From positions 1 to 64,000 of the forward strand of contig NZ_MSDO01000003.1 in the NCBI RefSeq assembly GCF_001937195.1: a stretch of DNA of 64,000 nucleotides. Reading direction: 5' to 3'. Numbering within the stretch: the stretch's first letter is position 1; every line of letters starts with the position of its first letter. Both the position numbers and the translations under genes were made by a program. Positions 48,148-57,025 of the stretch are shown piece by piece. The notes beneath the pieces were generated by a model. It had not been told where the DNA came from. It did no database searches and saw only the letters and a list, made by a program, of their open reading frames with translations. This DNA is from Salinicola socius. GTDB taxonomy: Bacteria; Pseudomonadota; Gammaproteobacteria; Pseudomonadales; Halomonadaceae.

Positions 48148-48837
48148 GTGAACGATTCCATGTCCATCCCCCATCTGATCCTGAACGCCAGTGTGGTGGT
48201 CCAGCTGGTCATGATCCTGCTGTTGGCCGCCTCTATCGCATCCTGGGTCGTGATCTTCCAACGCAGCTTCGCGTTGAGCAGAGCCAAGAAGGCCCAGAAA
48301 GCATTCGACGAGCGGTTCTGGTCGGGCGTCGATCTCAACGAGCTCTATCGCGACGTGCCGGAAAACCATCAGGCGCAGGGTTCGGAACATGTGTTCCGCT
48401 CCGGCTTTCGTGAGTTCAACCGTCTGATGCCCAAGACGCGCAGCAGTGAAGCCGTGCTGGATGGCGTACAGCGTTCGCAGCGGGTGGCCCTATCGCGGGA
48501 GGAGGACAGCCTCAATGCCAATCTGACGCTGTTGGCGACCGTGGCTTCCGCCAGCCCGTATATCGGCCTGTTCGGTACCGTCTGGGGCATCATGGGCTCT
48601 TTCCAGAGCCTGTCGATGGCCCAGCAGGCGACACTCTCGACGGTGGCGCCCTGGATCGCCGAAGCGCTGGTCGCGACAGCGATGGGGCTTTTCGCCGCGA
48701 TCCCGGCAGTCATCTTCTACAATCGCCTGTCATCGATTGCCAGTCGCCTGCTCGGCGAATACGAAGACTTCGCCGAGGAATTTCATTCGATTCTGCACCG
48801 TAACCTGCAAGGTCGCGGTGGCAATCAGACGACCTGA
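48148..48837 (+). CDS. tolQ: Tol-Pal system proton channel subunit TolQ
   Basis: A 229-residue inner-membrane protein of the TolQ/ExbB/MotA family. Three membrane segments: about 12-35, then after a long cytoplasmic loop about 125-150 (LLATVASASPYIGLFGTVWG) and 160-190. With TolR it makes the proton-driven motor that powers outer-membrane constriction at division. Start GTG at 48148 follows GAGGATTTTC; an ATG four codons later (MSIPHLI) is possible. tolR follows after 14 bases. Confidence 0.97.
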   Translation: MNDSMSIPHLILNASVVVQLVMILLLAASIASWVVIFQRSFALSRAKKAQKAFDERFWSGVDLNELYRDVPENHQAQGSEHVFRSGFREFNRLMPKTRSSEAVLDGVQRSQRVALSREEDSLNANLTLLATVASASPYIGLFGTVWGIMGSFQSLSMAQQATLSTVAPWIAEALVATAMGLFAAIPAVIFYNRLSSIASRLLGEYEDFAEEFHSILHRNLQGRGGNQTT

Positions 48838-48851
48838 GGCGGAGGTTCAAC

Positions 48852-49292
48852 ATGGGTGGACCCTATAGCCGCGATCACCGGCGCAAGCCGATGGCCGAAA
48901 TCAACGTCGTCCCGTTCATCGACGTCATGCTGGTCCTGCTGGTGATCTTCATGATCACAGCACCGATGCTGACCCAGGGCGTGCAGGTCGATCTGCCCCA
49001 GGTCACCTCGGAGCCGATCGATACCGATGAACAGGAGCCGATCATCGTCTCCGTGGATAGCCAGGGCGAATATTTCATTTCGCGGGGCGAGCAGGACAAG
49101 CCGGTCACGTTGCAGACCGTCGGCGATCAGGTCGTGGCGATTCTCGAGCGCAAACCCAACACGCCGGTGATGGTGCGTGGTGACAAGAACGCCTCCTATG
49201 GCCAGGTCGTGACGCTAATGAGTACGCTGCAGATGGCAGGTGTGGCGAATGTCGGATTGATTTCCGAGCCGCCGCAAGGCAACAACGGGTAA
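48852..49292 (+). CDS. tolR: Tol-Pal system protein TolR
   Basis: A 146-residue ExbD/TolR protein: a short cytoplasmic N-terminus, one membrane segment with the proton-carrying aspartate (VVPFIDVMLVLLVIFMI) and a periplasmic domain ending in the conserved VMVRGDKNASYGQVVTLMSTL (in parts: VMVRGDKNASYG). ATG at 48852 follows GGAGG. tolA follows after 9 bases. Confidence 0.97.
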   Translation: MGGPYSRDHRRKPMAEINVVPFIDVMLVLLVIFMITAPMLTQGVQVDLPQVTSEPIDTDEQEPIIVSVDSQGEYFISRGEQDKPVTLQTVGDQVVAILERKPNTPVMVRGDKNASYGQVVTLMSTLQMAGVANVGLISEPPQGNNG

Positions 49293-49301
49293 GGAGTCAG
49301 C

Positions 49302-50453
49302 ATGGCGAAGCGAAACCGCCGTGTCGGTTACGGCTTGCCCGTCGTTCTGGCGATTGCCGTTCACGTGGTAGCACTGTTGATGACGATGCTGCGTCTGCCG
49401 GACAGCGAACCCACGCCAAGCTCGTCCTCCGTGGTGCAGGCGACGCTGGTCAGCGATGTGACAGCGACGGATCAGGCCCAGTACGCCAAGGAGGCGCGGG
49501 CACGTGCCGCCCAGCGTCAGGCCGAGGAGGCGGCGCAACAGGCCGCCGAACAGCAGGCGCAGGAAGCCGCTCAGCAGGCAGCGGAGCAGCAGGCTCAAGA
49601 ACAGGCGCAACAGCAGGAGGCCGCGCGACAAGCCGCTGCAGAGCAGGCCGAGGCCGCGTCGGAGCGGCGCCAACAGGCGGCGGAACAGGCAGCGGCCGAA
49701 CGGGCCGAAGCAGAAAAGCAGCAGCAGGCAGCCGAAGCCAAGCGTCAGGCTGAAGCCGAGAAACAAGCCAATGCCAAGGCAGAGGCCGAGAAAAAACGTC
49801 AGGCGGAGGCGGCTGCCAAGGCCGAAGCGGAAAAGCAGCAGAAAGCCGAGGACGAGAAGAAACGTCAGGCTGAAGCCGCCGCCAAGGCAAAAGCCGAGAA
49901 GGAGAAGGCCGAGAAGGAGAAGGCGGCGGAAGCGGCCAAGGCCGAAGCTGAGAAGAAGCGCCAGGCCGAGGCTGAGAAGAAAAAGGCCGCCGAGGCTGAG
50001 AAAAAACGTCAGGCCGAAGCCGCCGAAAAGAAACGCCAGGCCGAAGCGGCCGAGAAGAAGAAGGCAGCGGAAGCCGCGGCCAAGAAAGCCGCTGCCGATG
50101 CGCTGAGTGATTCGATCGCCAACGAACAGGAGCGAATCGCCAACGCCCAGCAGTCCGACCAGGCGTCGAACAGCTTCATCAACTTGGTCAAGCGGGCCGT
50201 CGAGGATCGATGGCACTTGCCGGCCAACGCGGACAATGCTTTGGTAGCACAAGTGCGTGTGAGACTGGGGCCTTCAGGTGAGTTGCTGGCAGCCAGCATC
50301 ACGCGTAGTAGTGGCAACCCCAGCTTCGATCGCTCGGCCACGCAGGCAGTGGAAGCCGCAGCGCCGTTCCGCGAGCTTCAGCAGCTGGATGCCGGGCTGC
50401 AGCGGCGCTTTCGCGATTTCAATCTCAAATTCACCCCCGGGGATGTACAGTGA
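49302..50453 (+). CDS. tolA: Tol-Pal system bridging protein TolA
   Basis: A 383-residue protein: one N-terminal membrane segment (about 8-30), a long Ala/Glu/Lys/Gln-rich helix (about 60-275) built of AEAEKKRQ-type repeats that spans the periplasm, and a C-terminal domain ([38 protein letters not shown]) that contacts Pal and TolB. The repeats make many spurious open frames in other frames. ATG at 49302 follows AAGGAG. The stop overlaps the tolB start by one base (TGATG). Confidence 0.96.
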   Translation: MAKRNRRVGYGLPVVLAIAVHVVALLMTMLRLPDSEPTPSSSSVVQATLVSDVTATDQAQYAKEARARAAQRQAEEAAQQAAEQQAQEAAQQAAEQQAQEQAQQQEAARQAAAEQAEAASERRQQAAEQAAAERAEAEKQQQAAEAKRQAEAEKQANAKAEAEKKRQAEAAAKAEAEKQQKAEDEKKRQAEAAAKAKAEKEKAEKEKAAEAAKAEAEKKRQAEAEKKKAAEAEKKRQAEAAEKKRQAEAAEKKKAAEAAAKKAAADALSDSIANEQERIANAQQSDQASNSFINLVKRAVEDRWHLPANADNALVAQVRVRLGPSGELLAASITRSSGNPSFDRSATQAVEAAAPFRELQQLDAGLQRRFRDFNLKFTPGDVQ

Positions 50454-51778
50454 TGAAACGATGGATGTCTCAAGGATGGAAAACCCTGGCTGCCGGTTGG
50501 CTGGTGTCGTTGGTGGGACTGATGTGCCTGACGACCACGGCTAAGGCGCAGAACTTGACCATCGAGATCACCCGCGGCAGCGATCAGGCCACGCCGATCG
50601 CCGTGGTGCCGTTCGAATTCAGTGGTCAAGGTGGGCTGCCACAGGACGTGGCGCAAATCGTCAGCGACGACCTCGAGCACAGCGGCCAGTTCTCGCCGCT
50701 GAGCCGCAGTGCGCTGGTATCACTGCCCAGCAGCAGCGAAGATGTCTTCTACGATGACTGGAAGCGCGTCGATGCCCGCTACCTCGTGGTCGGCAAGATC
50801 GAGCCTCAGGGCGATCAATATCGCATCCAGTACGAACTCATGGATATTCTTGGCGGCAAGCGCATGCTGGGTGAGACGCTGACTTCGTCCAATGGCAATC
50901 TACGGGCCAGCGCCCATTACATCAGCGATCAGATATTCGAAGCGATCACCGGCATTCGCGGTGCATTCTCGACCCGGATCGCTTACGTTTCTGCCAGCGG
51001 CGCAGGGGACAACGCGCGGTATGCCCTCTATGTCGCCGATGCCGACGGTTACAACAGTCAGCAGATTCTGTCGTCGGATGATCCGATATTGTCACCGGCC
51101 TGGTCGCCGGACGGTCAGAAGATTGCCTACGTCTCGTTCGAATCCGGCAATTCGGCAATCTACGTGCAGAACGCCTCGACCGGCGAGCGCGTGCGGTTGA
51201 CCTCGTTCCGGGGAATCAACGGCGCCCCTGCCTGGTCGCCGGACGGCAGCAAGCTGGCGATGTCGCTCTCCAAGGACGGCCAGCCAGAAATCTACGTCAT
51301 GAATCTGGCATCTCGCCAGCTCACGCGTCTGACCAACAATTCCGCCATCGAGACGGAGCCGGACTGGACGCCTGACGGCCAGTCGCTGATCTTTACCTCC
51401 GATCGCAGTGGCGCTCCGCAGCTCTATCGCATGTCTGCCAGCGGCGGTCAGGCCCAGCGGGTGACCTTCACCGGCAACTACAACTCCGACGGGCGGTTTT
51501 CTCCCGACGGCAAAACGCTTTTCATGGTGACTCGTGACGACAGCGGCTATCACGTGGCGAAGCAGGACATGGACACCAGTCGTGTCACGGTCTTGACGGA
51601 TTCACGTTGGGATGAATCGCCCAGTGTCGCGCCGAATGGCACCATGATAATCTTCGCTACCCAGCAAGGGGCGCAAGGTGTGTTGGGGGCAGTTTCTTCG
51701 GATGGACGCGCGTCTTTCCGACTGCCTTCGGCGCAGGGTGACGTACGCGAACCCGCGTGGTCGCCGTTTCTGAACTAA
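50453..51778 (+). CDS. tolB: Tol-Pal system periplasmic beta-propeller protein TolB
   Basis: A 441-residue periplasmic protein: signal peptide ending near TTAKAQ (about residue 31), an N-terminal domain that contacts TolA ([20 protein letters not shown]), and a six-bladed beta-propeller with repeated AWSPDG units that binds Pal. ATG at 50453 overlaps the tolA stop. pal starts 47 bases after the gene. Confidence 0.97.
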   Translation: MKRWMSQGWKTLAAGWLVSLVGLMCLTTTAKAQNLTIEITRGSDQATPIAVVPFEFSGQGGLPQDVAQIVSDDLEHSGQFSPLSRSALVSLPSSSEDVFYDDWKRVDARYLVVGKIEPQGDQYRIQYELMDILGGKRMLGETLTSSNGNLRASAHYISDQIFEAITGIRGAFSTRIAYVSASGAGDNARYALYVADADGYNSQQILSSDDPILSPAWSPDGQKIAYVSFESGNSAIYVQNASTGERVRLTSFRGINGAPAWSPDGSKLAMSLSKDGQPEIYVMNLASRQLTRLTNNSAIETEPDWTPDGQSLIFTSDRSGAPQLYRMSASGGQAQRVTFTGNYNSDGRFSPDGKTLFMVTRDDSGYHVAKQDMDTSRVTVLTDSRWDESPSVAPNGTMIIFATQQGAQGVLGAVSSDGRASFRLPSAQGDVREPAWSPFLN

Positions 51779-51825
51779 ACGACTACAGTCATTGTGTCAT
51801 TCGACATCCGAGCAAGGAGATGACA

Positions 51826-52338
51826 ATGCAAATCAAGACCTACGCCAAGACGTTAGCAGTCGCGCTTTCACTAGCCGTGGTGGCTGGCTGTTCTAGCAGT
51901 GGCGGCACCCAGGAAGGGGACATGGATGGCACTTCCGGCGGCATGTCCGGACAGGGCATGAACTCCGGTCAGGGCACTTCAGGCTCCCAGATGGGCGCCG
52001 GCGAGCAGATGCCTAGCGTCAACACCATCTATTTCGCATTCGACAGCGAAGAAATTCGCCCCGAGTTCGAATCCGTACTGCGCGGCCACGCTCAGTACAT
52101 GATGGCCAACCCGAACGCCAACGTGACGCTGCAGGGTTATGCAGACGAGCGTGGCACCCGTGAATACAACCTGGGTCTCGGCGAGCGCCGCGCACAGGCG
52201 GTCGAGCGGTATCTGACTGTCCAGGGCGTGTCTCCGTCTCAGATCCAGATCGTGAGCTACGGTGAAGAGCGTCCGGCAATGCAGGGCCACACCGAAGAAG
52301 CTTACGCCAAGAACCGTCGCGTCGTATTCTCGTACTAA
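51826..52338 (+). CDS. pal: Peptidoglycan-associated lipoprotein Pal
   Basis: A 170-residue outer-membrane lipoprotein. The lipobox VVAGC is at about residues 17-21, followed by a Gly/Ser/Met-rich linker of about 40 residues and an OmpA-type peptidoglycan-binding domain (VTLQGYADERGTREYNLGLGERRAQAVERYL in parts: YADERGTREYNLGLGERRA; ending YAKNRRVVF). ATG at 51826 lies 6 bases after AAGGAG; an in-frame ATG two codons earlier overlaps that site and is less likely. Confidence 0.97.
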   Translation: MQIKTYAKTLAVALSLAVVAGCSSSGGTQEGDMDGTSGGMSGQGMNSGQGTSGSQMGAGEQMPSVNTIYFAFDSEEIRPEFESVLRGHAQYMMANPNANVTLQGYADERGTREYNLGLGERRAQAVERYLTVQGVSPSQIQIVSYGEERPAMQGHTEEAYAKNRRVVFSY

Positions 52339-52356
52339 GTACCGACGGAGAAAAGC

Positions 52357-53211
52357 ATGAAACACGGTCTGAAAAGACTGTGCGGCGCGGGAGCCCTGGT
52401 GCTCCCGCTGTCCGTATGGGCTCAGCAACCCGTCGTCGACGATCTCACCGGTCAGTCGAACGGTTTCTACAGTCAGACGGAAGCTCGCCAGAGTGGCGGG
52501 GGAACGCTGACGATTCTCAATCAGCTGCAGGATAACCAGCAGCAGATCCAACAGCTTCGTGGCCAGGTCGAAGAGCTACGATATCAGCTGGATCAGCTCA
52601 AGCAGCAGACTCAACAACAGTACCTGGACCTTGACGATCGCCTTTCCGGCGGTGGCATGGGGGCAGGCAGTCAGGAAGGCTCCGGCGGAGGCTCGAACGG
52701 CACTGCCAATGACGTCGACAGTACCAATGTCGACAGCGGCAGCGCCAATGATGTCGCCGGTGGCAGTGAACCGCCAAATGACAGCGTCAACGCTTCGGCG
52801 GGCAGTTCGGCTCAGTCTGGCGCGAGCGGCGGCGGTGAAGAAGGACGCGATGCCTATCAGGCGGCGTTTCAGCAGGTGCAGTCACGCCAGTTCGCCTCGG
52901 CGATCGATGCCTTTCGGACTTTCATCGATGACTATCCGCAGTCCAGCTTGCTTCCCAATGCCCATTATTGGTTAGGCGAGCTCTATTCGGCCCAGTCACA
53001 GGTGGATCAGGCAGCCGACGCGTTCGATACCGTCATCAAAGACTACCCGCAGAGCAGCAAGGTGCCGGATGCGCTTTACAAGCTCGGTCTGCTGAAAGCA
53101 CGTCAAGGGGATACCGCGGGTAGCCGCGAGCTGCTAGAGCGGGTTCGCAGCGACTATCCCGACAGCAACGCGGCGCAGATGGCGAGCGATTTTCTCAATC
53201 AGATGGGCTGA
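52357..53211 (+). CDS. cpoB: Cell division coordinator CpoB
   Basis: A 284-residue periplasmic protein: signal peptide to about residue 22 (LPLSVWAQ), a trimerising coiled coil rich in Gln and Leu (QDNQQQIQQLRGQVEELRYQ region, 53-95), a low-complexity Ser/Gly/Asn/Asp linker, and C-terminal TPR repeats (YPQSSLLPNAHYWLGELY, YPQSSKVPDALYKLG). It links the Tol motor to PBP1b-dependent septal wall synthesis. Start 18 bases after pal, with GACGGAGAAAAGC upstream. Confidence 0.95.
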   Translation: MKHGLKRLCGAGALVLPLSVWAQQPVVDDLTGQSNGFYSQTEARQSGGGTLTILNQLQDNQQQIQQLRGQVEELRYQLDQLKQQTQQQYLDLDDRLSGGGMGAGSQEGSGGGSNGTANDVDSTNVDSGSANDVAGGSEPPNDSVNASAGSSAQSGASGGGEEGRDAYQAAFQQVQSRQFASAIDAFRTFIDDYPQSSLLPNAHYWLGELYSAQSQVDQAADAFDTVIKDYPQSSKVPDALYKLGLLKARQGDTAGSRELLERVRSDYPDSNAAQMASDFLNQMG

Positions 53212-53259
53212 TCGAATCGGTCCATCGGTTACCCCGAATTCGCGACTCAGGACACGAGT

Positions 53260-54018
53260 ATGACCTGCCACATCGATTATCAAGCGCCTCCAGGGTTGCT
53301 CGACGGAAAGATCGTACTGGTGTCCGGTGCCAGCGCCGGCATTGGCCGGGCTGCGGCCATGAGCTATGCGCGGCACGGGGCGACGGTGATCTTGCTGGGT
53401 CGCAGCATCAGTCGTCTCGAAGGGGTTTATGACGCCATCGAAGCCATGGGGGCGCCGCAGCCGGCCATATTTCCGCTCAATCTGGAGAGCGCGACGCCGC
53501 AGGATTATCTGGCGGTTGCCGCCAAGCTGGAAAAGGAGTTCGGTCGTCTTGACGGCCTGCTCCACAACGCCAGTATTCTCGGTGACCGAGTCACGGTCGA
53601 AGACTATGACCTGGCACTCTGGGCTCGAGTGATGCAGGTCAATTTCAGCGCCACGCTGGGGTTGACCCAGGCGCTGTTACCGCTATTGGGATGCTCGACC
53701 GGGGCCTCCGTCATCTTTACGTCCTCCAGCGTCGGGCGCCGCGGACGTGCCAACTGGGGCGCTTACTCAACCTCGAAATTTGCCACCGAAGGTTTGATGC
53801 AGATCCTGGCTGACGAGCATCAAGGCTCCGCGATCCGCTTCAACTCGCTCAATCCGGGCGCGACACGCACGAGCATGCGTCAGTCCGCCTACCCGGACGA
53901 GGATCCCCAGAGGCTTCGCACGCCGGAAGAGATCATGCCGACGTATCTCTGGCTGATGGGGCCGGATAGCCTAGGACTCAGTGGCCAGGCCTTCGATGCC
54001 CAGCCGCCGAAGCCTTGA
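53260..54018 (+). CDS. Short-chain dehydrogenase/reductase, YciK-like
   Basis: A 252-residue SDR. The cofactor motif is SGASAGIGRAAAMSYARHG, LHNAS takes the place of the NAG motif, and the catalytic Ser and Tyr-Lys are in FTSSSVGRRG and YSTSKFA. N-terminal leader IDYQAPPGLLDGKIVLV and C-terminal LNPGATRTSMRQSAYPDEDP follow E. coli YciK, an oxidoreductase of unknown physiological substrate. It reads in line with cpoB after 48 bases. ATG at 53260. Two MITE-like elements follow. Confidence 0.9.
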   Translation: MTCHIDYQAPPGLLDGKIVLVSGASAGIGRAAAMSYARHGATVILLGRSISRLEGVYDAIEAMGAPQPAIFPLNLESATPQDYLAVAAKLEKEFGRLDGLLHNASILGDRVTVEDYDLALWARVMQVNFSATLGLTQALLPLLGCSTGASVIFTSSSVGRRGRANWGAYSTSKFATEGLMQILADEHQGSAIRFNSLNPGATRTSMRQSAYPDEDPQRLRTPEEIMPTYLWLMGPDSLGLSGQAFDAQPPKP

Positions 54019-54051
54019 GCTGACGCATCCACCCAATCTTGTCTAGGCACT

Positions 54052-54224
54052 GTCTGAAAACTGCCTGCACTGGCCCATGCGGCGTTAAAAATCAGCTGGT
54101 GCACCAGCCCGGTCAAGATGCTCATTGACACCGCGTAAACGGGTACGCCAGCCCGGTCCGTCTTCATCGATTTTTGCCTTGGCTACGCGCCCCGGTCTTG
54201 CCCTCGCTCGTCGACTTTTCAGAC
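54052..54224. mobile_element. MITE-like element 1
   Basis: A 173-base non-coding segment bounded by GTCTGAAAA (54052-54060) and its exact complement TTTTCAGAC (54216-54224). It contains the string CATGCGGCGTT, also found in element 2, and has no transposase. The size, terminal repeats and intergenic position suggest a miniature inverted-repeat element or a family of intergenic repeats. Copy number elsewhere is unknown. Confidence 0.55.
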
Positions 54225-54228
54225 GAAA

Positions 54229-54394
54229 CTAGTGTGGTGTCTCACAAATACCATCCAATAATACCGGTCCCCGGCGCCGCCATGCGGCGTTGCTCGTCGT
54301 TGCCATAGACCCCACTATGACGCCTCCTCGCGCCTTGCCTGGCAACGCCATGCATCCGATATTTCTTCGCGTTACTTGCGAGACGCCACACTAG
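54229..54394. mobile_element. MITE-like element 2
   Basis: A 166-base segment with 22-bp terminal inverted repeats (54229-54250 and 54373-54394) that match at 19 positions; the outer 15 bases, CTAGTGTGGTGTCTC against CTAGTGTGGCGTCTC, differ once and all three differences are transitions. It starts 4 bases after element 1 and ends 8 bases from the gph stop. No coding capacity is evident, so mobilisation would need a transposase in trans. Confidence 0.7.
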
Positions 54395-54402
54395 CATCCC
54401 AT

Positions 54403-55092
54403 CTATGAGGTTCGCTGGGTTTTGGCGCTTGACGTCATGAGCTCGCTGGCGAGCAGTTCGGACGTATCGAACCAGCGTACTGCTGGCCACTCATCGATGG
54501 CCTCGTCGGCGGGGATATAACCGTAACGCACGGCGATCGCCGTCATGCCTGCACGCTGGGCCGCCTCCATGTCTCGCCGATGATCACCGATGTACCAGCA
54601 CTGCGCGGGTGCTACGCCAAGCTCGCGAGCGGCAAACCATAACGGCTCGGGATCGGGTTTCCTGACCGGCAGGTCGTCAGCGCACACAAGGACGCCAGGA
54701 CGCAATCCGAGCGCCTCGATCAGCGGCGCCGCGTACAGCCGCGGCTTGTTGGTCACGATACCCCAACCCCGATTGTCGGCTTCCCAGCGCGCGATGAGCG
54801 CTTCCAGCCCCGGATAAAGGCAGCTGTTGTCAGCCACGACCTCGGCATAACGGTCCAGCAGGTACTGGCGAGCACCCGCATGCGCAGGGTGATCGCTGGA
54901 GAGTTGGAGAGCCAGCGTCACCAGCGCGCTGCCCCCGTTGGAGACCTGCTCGCGGATGACCTGATAGGGTAGCCGTTCCAGGCCATGATGCTCTCGCAGC
55001 CGATTGGTGGCTTCCGCCAGATCGGGTGCCGTATCGACCAGGGTGCCGTCGAGATCGAACAGCAGCGCTTGCGGCAATGCACTCGAACTCAT
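54403..55092 (-). CDS. gph: Phosphoglycolate phosphatase (HAD family)
   Basis: A 229-residue HAD-superfamily hydrolase. Motif I is [14 protein letters not shown] with nucleophile Asp and acid Asp; motif II lies in GIVTNKPR; motif III and IV are VRKPDPEPL and [16 protein letters not shown]. The cap domain and length match bacterial Gph, which removes 2-phosphoglycolate. Its ATG overlaps the ubiG stop (ATGA, 4 bases), so translation is coupled. The stop is 8 bases from MITE-like element 2, and the last residues may be influenced by that neighbour. Confidence 0.92.
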   Translation of the reverse strand: MSSSALPQALLFDLDGTLVDTAPDLAEATNRLREHHGLERLPYQVIREQVSNGGSALVTLALQLSSDHPAHAGARQYLLDRYAEVVADNSCLYPGLEALIARWEADNRGWGIVTNKPRLYAAPLIEALGLRPGVLVCADDLPVRKPDPEPLWFAARELGVAPAQCWYIGDHRRDMEAAQRAGMTAIAVRYGYIPADEAIDEWPAVRWFDTSELLASELMTSSAKTQRTS

Positions 55093-55844
55093 TTCTCGTC
55101 GCCGTTACCGGTCCACTCCGGACGTACATGCACCATGTAATTGACCGAAACGTCATTGGCCGTGAGGCGATAGCGTCGCGACACCGGGTTGTAGGTCAGT
55201 CCGGTTTGATTCTGGAGCCGCAGGCCGTGCAGTCGGCACCAACTGGACAGCTCCGAGGGGCGGATGAATTTACGATACTCATGCGTCCCGCGGGGTAGCA
55301 GGCCCAGCACGTATTCGGCACCGAGAATGGCAAAGGCGTAGGATTTCGGGTTGCGGTTGATCGTCGAGAAAAACAGATGTCCGCCCGGCTTGACCAGTTT
55401 GGCGCAGGCCTCGATGACCGAACTCGGGTCGGGAACGTGCTCGAGCATCTCGAGACAGGTCACGACATCGAATTCGCCAGCGTGCTCGGCAGCCATCGCT
55501 TCCACGCTGATGTGGCGATAGTCGACTTCCACGCCGCTCTCCATCTGGTGCAGGCGGGCGACGGCCAGCGGGGCCTCGCCCAGATCGATACCCGTGACTT
55601 CGGCGCCACGCATTGCCATGGCTTCACTCAGAATGCCGCCCCCGCAACCGACATCGATGACGCGCTTGCCGGCAAGAGAAACCTGTGCGTCGATGAAGCC
55701 GAGACGCAGCGGGTTGATGTCGTGCAACGGCTTGAACTCGCCCTCACGATCCCACCAGCGGCTGGCCAGCGCATCGAACTTGGCAATCTCCGCCTGATCC
55801 ACGTTGCCGTGGAGGGCGACGTTGTCGTGATGCGATTGAGTCAT
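55089..55844 (-). CDS. ubiG: Ubiquinone biosynthesis O-methyltransferase UbiG
   Basis: A 251-residue SAM-dependent methyltransferase for the two O-methylation steps of ubiquinone synthesis. Characteristic are [23 protein letters not shown], the SAM motif [29 protein letters not shown] and [15 protein letters not shown] at 55844 follows GGAAGGAATC; upstream in-frame codons have no such site. It precedes gph with a 4-base overlap, the common ubiG-gph order of gammaproteobacteria. Confidence 0.97.
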   Translation of the reverse strand: MTQSHHDNVALHGNVDQAEIAKFDALASRWWDREGEFKPLHDINPLRLGFIDAQVSLAGKRVIDVGCGGGILSEAMAMRGAEVTGIDLGEAPLAVARLHQMESGVEVDYRHISVEAMAAEHAGEFDVVTCLEMLEHVPDPSSVIEACAKLVKPGGHLFFSTINRNPKSYAFAILGAEYVLGLLPRGTHEYRKFIRPSELSSWCRLHGLRLQNQTGLTYNPVSRRYRLTANDVSVNYMVHVRPEWTGNGDEK

Positions 55845-56052
55845 GAATAGATTCCTTCCGGGAGATATCATCGCCTTGCCGACCGAACCGCTCTAAACGT
55901 CGTGAAAACTCGGAGCCGGTGCAGCAATGCGTGGCTTTACGATATTCTACTATGGACGGTAGCTTGACTGGATGCCAAGTTAGCAAAAACTGGATGGTGC
56001 ACAGGCGGCACGATTGGTGTCGTCGTTCTGCGACTGTGCTTTCGGCTTCTCG

Positions 56053-56069
56053 CCCGCTAAGCTAGCGGG
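56053..56069 (+). promoter_or_regulatory. Small hairpin in the galU leader
   Basis: CCCGCTA, loop AGC, TAGCGGG give a 7-bp perfect stem 65-81 bases upstream of the galU ATG. There is no T-run after it. It may affect leader stability or be a protein-binding palindrome. Confidence 0.3.
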
Positions 56070-56133
56070 AGGATTCGATATCGGGACGCTGACTTCCGTT
56101 GATTACATACCCAGGAAGGGAAGGACTCAAAAG

Positions 56134-57021
56134 ATGATTCGCAAGGCTGTACTGCCCGTCGCCGGCTTCGGCACACGTTGTCTCCCCGCCTCCAAGGCAA
56201 TTCCCAAGGAAATGATCACTATCGTCGACAAGCCGGTGATTCAATACGTGGTCACCGAGGCAGTGAAGGCGGGTATCAAGGAGATCGTTCTGGTCACGCA
56301 CTCCTCGAAGAGCGCCATCGAGAACCATTTCGACAAGCACTTCGAGCTCGAGACGCAGCTGGAAGCCAAGGGCAAGAACGAACTTCTCGAAGAACTTCGC
56401 AACATCATTCCCGACGACGTCAATATCATCAGCGTGCGCCAGCCCGAAGCGCTGGGTCTCGGCCATGCGATTCTCTGCGCCCGTCCGGTGATCGGCAACG
56501 ACCCGTTCGCGGTCCTGCTGCCGGATGTCGTCATCGACGATGACGGCCTGGCCAGTAATGACCTTACCGGCATGATCAAAGCCTTCGACGAGACCGGCAA
56601 GGCACAGATCATGGTCGAGACCGTACCCAAGGAGTTGACCTACAAGTACGGCATCGTGGCGCTGGAGGGCGAGGAGCCGGTTGCCGGCAAGAGCGCGCCG
56701 CTGACCGGCATGGTGGAGAAACCCAAGGTCGAGGAAGCGCCGTCGACGCTGGCCGTGATCGGACGCTATCTGCTGCCGGGCGAGATCTTCCCGATTCTGG
56801 CCGAGACGCCTCCCGGCGCGGGTAACGAAATCCAGCTGACCGATGCGATCGAGACACTGCGCAAGCAAAGTGGCGCCGCCGCCTATCGGATGCAGGGTCA
56901 GACCTACGATTGCGGTAGCCAGCTCGGCTATCTCGAAGCGACGCTGGCACTGGGACGCAAGCATCCGACGCTGGGTGAAGGCTTCCGGCAGCTGATTCAA
57001 CAATACGCAGCCGAGGAATAA
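56134..57021 (+). CDS. galU: UTP-glucose-1-phosphate uridylyltransferase
   Basis: A 295-residue nucleotidyltransferase making UDP-glucose. The N-terminal GFGTRCLPASKAIPKEM is the canonical GalU nucleotide loop, with Cys where Phe is usual; QPEALGLGHAILCA, LLPDVVID, KYGIVAL and GNEIQLTDAI are also standard. ATG at 56134 follows GGGAAGGAC. The UDP-glucose dehydrogenase homologue starts 4 bases after its stop, so UDP-glucose from GalU is the natural ligand of the neighbour. Confidence 0.97.
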   Translation: MIRKAVLPVAGFGTRCLPASKAIPKEMITIVDKPVIQYVVTEAVKAGIKEIVLVTHSSKSAIENHFDKHFELETQLEAKGKNELLEELRNIIPDDVNIISVRQPEALGLGHAILCARPVIGNDPFAVLLPDVVIDDDGLASNDLTGMIKAFDETGKAQIMVETVPKELTYKYGIVALEGEEPVAGKSAPLTGMVEKPKVEEAPSTLAVIGRYLLPGEIFPILAETPPGAGNEIQLTDAIETLRKQSGAAAYRMQGQTYDCGSQLGYLEATLALGRKHPTLGEGFRQLIQQYAAEE

Positions 57022-57025
57022 GTCG

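Noticed and set aside
49215-50252. Leu/Phe/Gly-rich and Arg/Pro-rich frames over tolA
   Set aside because: They are the antisense and shifted-frame readings of the Ala/Glu/Lys-rich repeats of TolA and have no independent start signals.
54052-54394. Coding gene or CRISPR array in the gap after yciK
   Set aside because: No frame with a start signal and no regularly spaced direct repeats; the repeats are terminal and inverted.
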